Shown: positions 6,802-12,143 of the stretch, in pieces
Position numbering within the stretch: position 1 is the stretch's first letter
Layout: the number at the start of each line of letters is the position of its first letter
Assembly: GCA_027065835.1 (NCBI GenBank)
Contig: JAMONK010000106.1
Span: 1 to 12,143 of the forward strand
Length of the DNA stretch: 12,143 bases
From: Thermococcus sp.
GTDB taxonomy: Archaea > Methanobacteriota_B > Thermococci > Thermococcales > Thermococcaceae
Reading direction: 5' to 3'
Made by a program: the position numbers and the translations under genes
Notes under the pieces: model-generated
What the model was told of the DNA's origin: nothing
The model's input: the letters and a program-made list of their open reading frames with translations, nothing else
Databases searched by the model: none

Positions 6802-7680
6802 ATGAAACGCGGCTACCTCTCCGTTTTTCTTGCTGCGTCTATGTGGGGGACCCTTGGAATCTTTGCCACGTACATCTACCGCTACGGCGTTGACTCGTTT
6901 ACGATGGTCTTCTTTCGCGTTCTCTTTGCCCTCATAATACTTGGCACGTACATCTCCGTTTTCCTCCGCGAGAACCCCTTCACCAGCGAAAGGCTCTGGT
7001 TCTACGCGATTTACGGTTTTGTTGGAGTTTTCATGTTCTACACCCTCTACTTCTACACCGTCAAGATATCCTCCGTTGGCTTTGCTGTGCTCCTCGTTTA
7101 CACGGCACCCGCCTTTTCGGTTCTCTTTGGTAGGGCTGTTTTTGGTGAGCCTCTGTCATCCGAGAAGATGATCGCCCTCATAATGGTGCTCGTGGGTATC
7201 GTCCTTGTCGCGGGCAACGTTAACCTCGCCTCGGTCAATGCCCTCGCCCTCGTAACCGGAATCGGGACGGGCCTCACCTACGCGGTTTACGGTGTCCTTG
7301 CGAAGTTTGGGGTCAGAAACGAAAAGCCGGAGCGTGTTCTGTTCATGACCCTGTTCTTCGGCCTCCTGTTTCTGGCACCCTTCTCCAAGTTCTCGGTCCC
7401 ACGGGGTGCCCTGCCGTACCTGCTTGGTCTGGCCTTCTTCCCGACGTTCCTTGGGTACGTTCTCTACAATTATGCACTTCGAGAGGTTGAGGTGAGCCGG
7501 GCCAGTATAATCGCGACGGTTGAACCTGTTGTGGCCATAGTCCTGGCTTACGTCTTGTTCCAGGAGACTCTCAGCTACGTCCAGCTTGGCGGGGCCGTTC
7601 TCATAGTTGGGGGCTCGGTTTTGGTTCATTTGACCGGAAAAGAAAGTCCTGAGGAGGGGGTCATCGAGGAGGTTCACTAA
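6802..7680 (+). CDS. DMT superfamily transporter, EamA type
   Basis: A 292-residue integral membrane protein with about ten hydrophobic helices arranged as two EamA repeats. Helix 1 holds the characteristic ASMWGTLGIF (12-21). The first repeat ends with TAPAFSVLFGRAVFGEPLS (101-119) and the second with EPVVAIVLAYVLFQETLS (241-258), the conserved P-x-(10)-E-x-L pattern of the family. A short acidic tail (ESPEEGVIEEVH) follows. EamA proteins move metabolites such as amino acids, often as exporters; the substrate here is not readable. GAGGTGA (6791-6797) overlaps the nadE stop and sets the start 9 bases after it, so it is probably co-transcribed with nadE. The end overlaps the convergent glutamine synthetase gene by 4 bp. 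Confidence 0.93.
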   Translation: MKRGYLSVFLAASMWGTLGIFATYIYRYGVDSFTMVFFRVLFALIILGTYISVFLRENPFTSERLWFYAIYGFVGVFMFYTLYFYTVKISSVGFAVLLVYTAPAFSVLFGRAVFGEPLSSEKMIALIMVLVGIVLVAGNVNLASVNALALVTGIGTGLTYAVYGVLAKFGVRNEKPERVLFMTLFFGLLFLAPFSKFSVPRGALPYLLGLAFFPTFLGYVLYNYALREVEVSRASIIATVEPVVAIVLAYVLFQETLSYVQLGGAVLIVGGSVLVHLTGKESPEEGVIEEVH

Positions 7681-9002
7681 ACGTAGAAGTACCTCCCAAG
7701 CTCCCACTCTGTCACCTTTTTGGTGTCCTCGGGCACGTTCTCGGAGCGCAGGTATTCGAGGTACTCGGTCCACTCCCTCTCTTTGTACCCAACGAACCTA
7801 TCGTAGGCGCCGGCTAGGGCGTCCTTGATAACACCGTCTTTCTTGAGCTCTTCAATGGCCTCCCCCAGACTCGAGGGTAGGGTTGTGATTCCGAGGGTTC
7901 TCCGCTTCTCATCGGACATCTCGTAGACGTTCTCCTCAACGTATCCCGCCGGGTCGATCCTCCTCTTTACACCATCAAGACCCGCCGCTATGACCGCGGC
8001 AAAAGCGAGGTACGGGTTTGCACTTGGGTCGGGGCATCTGTACTCTATTCTGGCTCCCTTGCCCCAGAACGCTGGAACCCTTATCAGAGCGCTTCTGTTC
8101 CTGTAGCCCCAGCTTGTGTAGACAGGTGCCTCGTAACCGGGAACGAGCCTCTTGTAGCTGTTCACAGTGGGGTTCGTGATTGCCGTCAGGGCCCTTGCGT
8201 GCTTGAGGATTCCTCCCATGAAGTACAGCGCCTTCTCGCTCAGCCCATCTTCCCCGGTGAAGACGTTCTCCTCCCCGCTCCAAAGGCTTATGTGCAGGTG
8301 CATACCGTTTCCAGGAAATCCGTGGAGTGGTTTTGGCATGAAGGTCGCGTACAGGCCGTGCATCTCGGCAACGGCCCGGACGATGTACTTAAAGCTCACC
8401 ACGTTGTCCGCCGTTTTCAGAGCCTCATCGTACCTGAAGTCTATCTCATGCTGGGCGTTCCCAACCTCATGGTGAAGGACCTCGGGGATCAGACCGAAGG
8501 AGGTCATGTACGCGGCTATCTCCCTCCGTACCTCCCTGCTCCTGTCAAGTGTCACGAGGTCGAAGTAGCCGCCGCTGTCGGGTATCCGCAGTTCCCATGA
8601 CCCGTTCTTCCTGAAGAGGTAGAACTCGGGTTCAGGGCCGACGTACGCTCTAAACCCCTCATGTTCGAGCTTCTTTAATGCGCTGCGGAGCACACCCCTT
8701 GGATCCGCCGAGTACGGCTTCCCATCCTTGTAGATATAACCGTACACCCTTGCGATGCCCTCCCAGGGGACCTCGGCGTAGGTGGAGGGATCCGCCCTAA
8801 AAACCAGGTCACTGTCCTCTATACCCTGGAAGCCCGGTATCGACGAGCCATCGAAGGCGATACCCGTCTCCACGGCTTCATCGTATCTTCCCGCCGGTAT
8901 CTCCATGCCCTTGGGAACCCCGTTTATGTCCACAAAGACGAGCTGAACGAACTTGGGTTTCATCCCCTTCAGGGGACTTCCAACGCTTTTAATTACGTTC
9001 AT
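7677..9002 (-). CDS. glnA: Glutamine synthetase, type I
   Basis: A 441-residue enzyme that forms glutamine from glutamate, ammonia and ATP, acting as a dodecamer in the cytoplasm. Visible motifs in order are DGSSIPGF (51-58), the metal-ligand segment EPEF (124-127), HHEVGNAQHEIDF (177-189), the ATP and metal site GNGMHLHISL (231-240), NPTVNSYKRL (277-286), RNRSALIR (301-308) and RIEYRCPDPSANPY (318-331). After this the chain lacks the insertion and the adenylylation tyrosine motif (NLYDLP-like) of the beta subtype. That fits a GSI-alpha enzyme of about 440 residues, regulated by feedback rather than adenylylation. The start is supported by GGAGGT (9009-9014 on the minus strand) seven bases upstream. 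It is transcribed alone, convergent to the EamA gene and divergent from the UPF0216 gene. Confidence 0.97.
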   Translation of the reverse strand: MNVIKSVGSPLKGMKPKFVQLVFVDINGVPKGMEIPAGRYDEAVETGIAFDGSSIPGFQGIEDSDLVFRADPSTYAEVPWEGIARVYGYIYKDGKPYSADPRGVLRSALKKLEHEGFRAYVGPEPEFYLFRKNGSWELRIPDSGGYFDLVTLDRSREVRREIAAYMTSFGLIPEVLHHEVGNAQHEIDFRYDEALKTADNVVSFKYIVRAVAEMHGLYATFMPKPLHGFPGNGMHLHISLWSGEENVFTGEDGLSEKALYFMGGILKHARALTAITNPTVNSYKRLVPGYEAPVYTSWGYRNRSALIRVPAFWGKGARIEYRCPDPSANPYLAFAAVIAAGLDGVKRRIDPAGYVEENVYEMSDEKRRTLGITTLPSSLGEAIEELKKDGVIKDALAGAYDRFVGYKEREWTEYLEYLRSENVPEDTKKVTEWELGRYFYV

Positions 9003-9062
9003 TTTTATACCTCCATTTTAGATAAATGTTCTATTTATTCAGCTGTTAATGGACATGTTTTC

Positions 9063-9070
9063 TAATATAA
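9063..9070 (-). promoter_or_regulatory. Candidate TATA box of glnA
   Basis: On the minus strand the sequence reads GCCAAAAGGGTTATATTAGA, with TTATATTA as the likely TATA box and the A-rich stretch before it as BRE. Transcription would start near 9041, giving a leader of about 39 nt that contains GGAGGT. A second AT-rich match (ATTTAAACAT on the minus strand, about 9137-9146) would imply a leader of over 100 nt and is less likely. Confidence 0.5.
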
Positions 9071-9089
9071 CCCTTTTGGCTATGTTTTT

Positions 9090-9100
9090 GTCAAATTGAC
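9090..9100. promoter_or_regulatory. 11-bp perfect palindrome upstream of the glnA TATA box
   Basis: GTCAA-A-TTGAC, in the divergent spacer about 20 bp upstream of the glnA TATA box. Two G-T pairs and two further A-T pairs extend the symmetry outward. It could bind a dimeric regulator of glnA, but a symmetry this short can arise by chance in AT-rich DNA. Confidence 0.25.
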
Positions 9101-9170
9101 GGAACGCCCCTTCCGGTGTCGTCTTATATCTTGATAATGTTTAAATAATGGACTTGGATGGCTATTTTTT

Positions 9171-9182
9171 ACATTTTTATGG
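9171..9182 (+). promoter_or_regulatory. Candidate promoter of the UPF0216 gene
   Basis: ACATTTTTATGG contains a TATA-like TTTTTAT centred near 9177. Transcription would start near 9202 and leave a leader of about 20 nt carrying AGGTGT (9212-9217). TTTAAATAAT at 9140-9149 is a weaker alternative farther upstream. Confidence 0.4.
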
Positions 9183-9221
9183 CAACACAAGTTTTTTCCG
9201 GTCTGGCCATTAGGTGTTACC

Positions 9222-9629
9222 ATGCGGAGGGCAGAGGACATACTCAACCGTGAATTCGCCAGAATAAACGTTCATCTACCGCGGGCCAGGCCCACTCTTA
9301 AAACACTTCTGGAAACTGCCGATCCGAAGGTTGTCTTAAGGGACGGCAGCGAGCACCACTTCAGGAGATCGGAGCTGGAGTTCATAGCCTCCCTGCTGGG
9401 TGGGGAAGGGCTTGACGCACTCCGGATTCCGATAGTACTTGAGATAAGCTCCACCTACAGGGGCTACTTCCGCGTGCGGGGAAGGGTTGAAGTCGAGGTC
9501 ATTGACAGGATCCTCGGTACCTACGATATCCTCGAAGAGAAAACCGAGGAGCTCTACCCGCGTTATCTCATCCCGCGCATCAGGCGTCTGCTTCCAACAA
9601 CAACCACCTACGCGTTCATACAGGAGTGA
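9222..9629 (+). CDS. UPF0216 (DUF61) family protein
   Basis: A 135-residue soluble protein that resembles the archaeal UPF0216/DUF61 family, whose function is unknown. Recognition rests on the order of segments RINVHLPRARPTL (14-26), PKVVLRDGSEHHFRRSELE (35-53), a hydrophobic stretch LRIPIVLEIS (67-76), and YFRVRGRVEVEVIDRILG (82-99). The length is close to the usual size. The invariant-looking HLPR and LRDGSEHHF motifs are rich in polar, possibly catalytic or binding residues, but no role can be assigned. It is not coupled to glnA, which is transcribed away from it. It probably heads a short operon with the next membrane protein, whose start lies 6 bases after its stop. Confidence 0.8.
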   Translation: MRRAEDILNREFARINVHLPRARPTLKTLLETADPKVVLRDGSEHHFRRSELEFIASLLGGEGLDALRIPIVLEISSTYRGYFRVRGRVEVEVIDRILGTYDILEEKTEELYPRYLIPRIRRLLPTTTTYAFIQE

Positions 9630-9635
9630 TGGGAA

Positions 9636-9908
9636 ATGGGGGAAGAAGGAAAGGTGTTGAGGGACTATCTCATCTTCACTGTTCCCCAGGTTACGGTTTT
9701 TGCCGGGGCGGTTTTGGGAATCCTTCTGGCAGTTGGCGTCAAACTAAACACCGCGCTGGGCATCTTTTCCGGGCTTTACGGTGGTATGCTGCTGATACTG
9801 GCCCTGATAATCCGGCCACATGTTTCAGGACTCCGCCTCTACAGGCTGGTGATCGCTTTTTCGGTGGGCCTGATACTGGTGGGAGTCCTGGTGCTGATGG
9901 GTGGGTAG
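9636..9908 (+). CDS. Small uncharacterised membrane protein, three predicted helices
   Basis: A 90-residue hydrophobic protein not assigned to a family. Hydrophobic segments lie at about 13-35, 40-59 and 70-88, joined by very short loops. A charged N-terminus (MGEEGKVLRD) and the basic loop RPHVSGLRLYR (60-70) suggest both are cytoplasmic. It begins 6 bases after the UPF0216 stop, with GGAGTGAT (9623-9630) overlapping that stop as the ribosome site. Its own stop codon (9906-9908) runs into the TATA box of the next gene. It could be a partner of the downstream surface protein, but nothing in the sequence proves this. Confidence 0.75.
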   Translation: MGEEGKVLRDYLIFTVPQVTVFAGAVLGILLAVGVKLNTALGIFSGLYGGMLLILALIIRPHVSGLRLYRLVIAFSVGLILVGVLVLMGG

Positions 9909-9917
9909 TTTTATAAC
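9908..9917 (+). promoter_or_regulatory. TATA box with an overlapping SurR-like site, before the 543-residue surface protein
   Basis: GTTT-TAT-AAC contains the TATA element TTTATAA and also fits the core GTTT-N3-AAC bound by SurR, the sulfur-response regulator of Thermococcales. Start of transcription would be near 9938, with GGTGGG (9940-9945) five bases before the ATG. The downstream half-site expected in extended SurR targets is absent. A chance match is possible, since any AT-rich TATA box can resemble this core. Confidence 0.45.
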
Positions 9918-9950
9918 GGAAAATACCCAAACTACAAATGGTGGGAACTA

Positions 9951-11582
9951 ATGAGGCGGGCAGTCAGGATGCTCCTGGTCTTAATACTCATGATTTCAGT
10001 GATCCCCCTTGTCTCCGGCCAGTATCTAACCTTCACAACCCCGGACTCGATTAAGGTGGTTAGGGGTGATTACAGCACGGGTACCCTCAGTCTGACGAAC
10101 GCTGGAGGTCTAAGCTTTAAAATAGTCAGTTATCAGGATTTCTGGGTTGAGGACTCAAACGGTGATATCGTCCCTGGATTCACCCTCATCGTAAACCCAA
10201 GGATACTCACGGCGTGGGCCTCTCACAAGACGTACACCATAAGCTACAACATAAGCGCCCCCGGTACGATTCCGGGCGGCACGTACGTTCTTCACATGAA
10301 GTTCTGGGCGTTTACCAACGACAACACGATGTACGTCGTTAACGCCAAAGTGCCCGTTAAGGTAATCGCCGGGGCTTTACAGTTTGGGATTGCCCAGTCC
10401 TACATCAAGGAGAGGCCGGGTTCCCCGTACGTCCTCAACGGGGAGACCATCGTGGTGTTCTCCCATGTGGTCAATCAGGGACATCACAACGTCAGTGTGA
10501 CCGCTTCGGTGACCTTTGGGGCCGCGGGCACTTCGTACTTCAAGGACGTTAGGAATCTTACGATGGTCCCGGGCGACAACGTGGTCAGGTTTTCCATTCC
10601 TGTAGGCTACAATGTCCCTCCAGGTGTTTACACCCTTAACTACACCCTCTCCTATCCGGACGGCTCTTATACTTACTCCCGGAACTTTGAGGTGAAGTTC
10701 GGCGTCAGCCTGGTCGCGGTCTCCCTGAAATCCACCCGGGTTAAAGTGGGCCAGGAGAACACCGCGTACCTCACGCTTCTCTCCGAGAGGGATATTACCC
10801 TGAACATGACGGTTACTGCGTACAAGGGGTCAAAACCCGTACGTAAGGAATCCCGTTCGGTGGTCGTGCATGGGGGGACGGATGTTATCAGCGTCTCACT
10901 CCCCACCGGGGTTCCCGGCAACATAACCTCGGAGATCCTGCTGGGCTATGCCGGGAGGGATGTGGGTTCCAGAAACGTCTCTTACACCGTCCTTGCTCCT
11001 CTGGTCCTCAGCAACCTGAGCTATGTGGCGAAGACCTCGGGAGAGGTCGTGTTCACGCTCAGAATCCTAAACCCCAACGATGTGCCGATTAACGGAACCA
11101 TCGTTTACGAGGTCTACAGCGGGGGCGACATCATCTCAAAGGATTCGGTTGGGGCCAACTTCGTCCCGGGATCAACATCAACGAAGGTTACCCTAAAGCT
11201 GCCCGTGGGGAAGGAGCTCTCCTACGAGTTTAATCTGCTCTCCTTGGGGGAGACCAGCACCAGAAAGGGCTCCCTCTATATACGGCCCCCAACCCCGACC
11301 ACTACTTCGTCCCCACCCTCTCCTTCCTCCACCCCAAGTTCGACCTCAAACTCCACCACGGTGTCATCCAGGAAGGGAGGGGGGAGTTCCACAATGCTGC
11401 TCGTTATACTGGCGGTCCTTATACTGGTGGGGATCGGGGTGGCGTTCTACTACTCCTCCAGTGGTGGTGACGTGAAGAGGCGGAGACGGCCAAAACCAAA
11501 GCGCCGCTCTCCGCTGGGCAGGTTCAAGCCTCCGAAGGTACCCAGGTTCAGGGAGAACAGGGAGCTCCCCAAGAAAAAGTGA
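9951..11582 (+). CDS. Secreted, C-terminally anchored surface protein with beta-sandwich-like repeats
   Basis: A 543-residue protein of unknown function. A signal peptide occupies about residues 1-23 (basic start, hydrophobic core, VSG before Q24). The exposed part to about 445 looks like a series of Ig-like or CARDB/NEW3-type beta domains. It shows alternating beta patterns, recurring N-X-S/T sequons, and phrases such as VSVTASVTFG, VPPGVYTLNYTLSY and FTLRILNPNDVPINGT, common in such domains. A Ser/Thr/Pro stalk (about 447-470), a Gly/Ser hinge, a membrane helix (about 481-501) and a strongly basic cytoplasmic tail of about 35 residues (KRRRRPKPKRR, then repeated K/R/P) follow. The layout resembles the anchor of the ABC binding protein at the start of the window. 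Domain naming is by appearance only. It may be an adhesion or scaffold protein, or a subunit of a surface complex. Confidence 0.85.
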   Translation: MRRAVRMLLVLILMISVIPLVSGQYLTFTTPDSIKVVRGDYSTGTLSLTNAGGLSFKIVSYQDFWVEDSNGDIVPGFTLIVNPRILTAWASHKTYTISYNISAPGTIPGGTYVLHMKFWAFTNDNTMYVVNAKVPVKVIAGALQFGIAQSYIKERPGSPYVLNGETIVVFSHVVNQGHHNVSVTASVTFGAAGTSYFKDVRNLTMVPGDNVVRFSIPVGYNVPPGVYTLNYTLSYPDGSYTYSRNFEVKFGVSLVAVSLKSTRVKVGQENTAYLTLLSERDITLNMTVTAYKGSKPVRKESRSVVVHGGTDVISVSLPTGVPGNITSEILLGYAGRDVGSRNVSYTVLAPLVLSNLSYVAKTSGEVVFTLRILNPNDVPINGTIVYEVYSGGDIISKDSVGANFVPGSTSTKVTLKLPVGKELSYEFNLLSLGETSTRKGSLYIRPPTPTTTSSPPSPSSTPSSTSNSTTVSSRKGGGSSTMLLVILAVLILVGIGVAFYYSSSGGDVKRRRRPKPKRRSPLGRFKPPKVPRFRENRELPKKK

Positions 11583-11627
11583 ACCTTTTCGTGTAATGCG
11601 TTTTCAATTTCCGTGTTCCTTCCAAAC
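11583..11627 (+). terminator. T-rich spacer, probable terminator of the surface-protein gene
   Basis: Just after the stop codon, short T runs (CCTTTTC at 11584-11590, GTTTTC at 11610-11615, AATTTCC) occur in a non-coding spacer. This is weaker than a classic archaeal T-tract but is the only candidate before the RNase P RNA promoter. Confidence 0.3.
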
Positions 11628-11636
11628 CTTTTTATT
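11628..11636 (+). promoter_or_regulatory. TATA box of the RNase P RNA gene
   Basis: CTTTTTATT preceded by TCCAAAC, a reasonable BRE. Its centre lies about 25 bp before the base predicted to be the first of the RNase P RNA, which is the standard archaeal TATA-to-start distance. Confidence 0.65.
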
Positions 11637-11657
11637 TCTCCCTTCCCAGACCCTCAC

Positions 11658-11984
11658 GGGCGAGGGGGTCGGGGACTCTCGGGGTGCTCCCGAGGAAGTT
11701 CCGCCCACCTCACCGGGGCCGCGGTGCCGCAAGGCACCTCCCGAGAGGGAGGGCAACGGCGCAGAAACGACACGTCCCGGCGGGCATGGGGATGAAAGCG
11801 GCGAAGGGCCCGGCGACGGTGCCCGAGCTAACCCGCAGACGACCCGCCGGGGAGCGGTGAAACGGCCGTCCCGTGGGGTGCAAGGCCAAAGGAGGGGCGA
11901 TGAAGTCCCGGTGCGAGCCCCGTGGTAGGCCGCTCAGTCGAATGTTCCCTTCCATACAGAAGGCGGGCTACGGCCCCCTCGCCT
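11658..11984 (+). ncRNA. rnpB: RNase P RNA, archaeal type A
   Basis: The catalytic RNA that trims 5' leaders from tRNA precursors. The ends are defined by helix P1: GGCGAGGGGG (11659-11668) pairs perfectly with CCCCCTCGCC (11974-11983). The outer G11658 and T11984 can form a wobble pair, giving about 327 nt, close to the size of the Pyrococcus RNA. Conserved region I is GAGGAAGTTCCGCCC (11692-11706). Conserved region V is ACAGAAGGCGGGCTAC (11956-11971). Their GCCC and GGGC parts form helix P4 at the catalytic core. GGGCAACGGCGCAGAAACG (11751-11769) matches the T-loop-binding region. GTGGTAGGCCGCT, ending at 11936, resembles the L15/CCA-binding region. The high GC of the helices fits a hyperthermophile. 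Open frames across it on both strands are incidental. Confidence 0.95.
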
Positions 11985-12143
11985 CATCTTCTCAGAACGT
12001 CGAGTGCAGAGGCCAAAAGTATCAAAGCGCCTCCGATCGTGGTCCTTATACCCGGCACCTCCCCGAAGACGAGAAACGCGTAAAAGACTGCACTCATGGG
12101 GTCGAGGTAGCTGAGCAGTGCTGCTTCGTTCACCTCCACATCT
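11984..12143 (-). CDS. DMT superfamily transporter, EamA type (C-terminal part, start outside window)
   Basis: The last 52 codons of a minus-strand gene entering from the right edge, ending at a TGA (11984-11986). The visible protein contains LLSYLDPMSAVFYAFLVFGE followed by a Gly/Leu-rich helix, GGALILLASALDVLRR, at the C-terminus. The D-P-x-(12)-F-G-E pattern is that of the second EamA repeat, where a proline helix leads to a conserved glutamate. The rest of the transporter lies outside, so length and substrate are unknown. It is distinct from the EamA gene at 6802-7680. Its stop codon begins on the last base of the convergent RNase P RNA, so there is no spacer between the two genes. This gene is too short inside the window to be found by simple length cut-offs. 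Confidence 0.85.
   Translation of the reverse strand, partial: DVEVNEAALLSYLDPMSAVFYAFLVFGEVPGIRTTIGGALILLASALDVLRR

Noticed and set aside
11596..11955. Open reading frames of 60-110 codons on both strands after the 543-residue gene
   Set aside because: They lie on the RNase P RNA, whose P1, P4 and conserved regions explain the sequence. The proteins are low-complexity Arg/Gly/Pro strings without ribosome sites.
1..12143. CRISPR arrays, insertion sequences, tRNA genes, toxin-antitoxin or defence genes
   Set aside because: I saw no regularly spaced repeats, transposase motifs with inverted ends, tRNA cloverleaf or defence-type domains in the window.

Overview
The window looks like chromosomal DNA of a hyperthermophilic euryarchaeon of the order Thermococcales, most likely Thermococcus. 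The evidence is the GC-rich coding sequence, the GAGGTG-type Shine-Dalgarno sites packed onto upstream stop codons, archaeal TATA boxes, T-tract terminators, a membrane-anchored solute-binding protein with a Ser/Thr/Pro stalk, a UPF0216 family protein and an archaeal-type RNase P RNA. The genus is inferred; no database search was run.

Layout. (1) 1-5502: a peptide/opine/nickel-class (Dpp/Opp) ABC importer. The 3' part of the binding-protein gene comes first, then a T-rich terminator, a 26-bp imperfect palindrome and a new TATA box, then two permease and two ATPase genes at very short spacing. (2) 5540-7680: a small two-helix membrane protein whose stop overlaps the start of an NH3-dependent NAD+ synthetase gene, followed by a DMT/EamA transporter. 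A T-tract but no obvious promoter separates this group from the ABC operon. (3) 7677-9002: glutamine synthetase on the minus strand, overlapping the end of the EamA gene by 4 bp. (4) 9003-9221: a divergent, AT-rich promoter region. (5) 9222-11582: a UPF0216 protein, a 90-residue membrane protein and a 543-residue secreted, C-terminally anchored protein with its own promoter. (6) 11658-11984: RNase P RNA with a TATA box placed so that transcription would start at or near the mature 5' end. (7) 11984-12143: the 3' end of a second EamA transporter gene on the minus strand, whose stop codon abuts the RNase P RNA.

How the genes may work together. Peptide uptake feeds amino-acid fermentation, which releases ammonia. 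Glutamine synthetase and NH3-dependent NAD+ synthetase both use ammonia, so the neighbourhood has a loose nitrogen theme; this is inference. The only RNA gene found is the RNase P RNA. I found no insertion sequence, CRISPR array, tRNA or clear sign of recent transfer. The least explained parts are the palindrome before the permease operon, the roughly 210-residue external segment of the DppC-type permease, the two small membrane proteins, and the 543-residue surface protein with a strongly basic tail and a SurR-like site on its TATA box.
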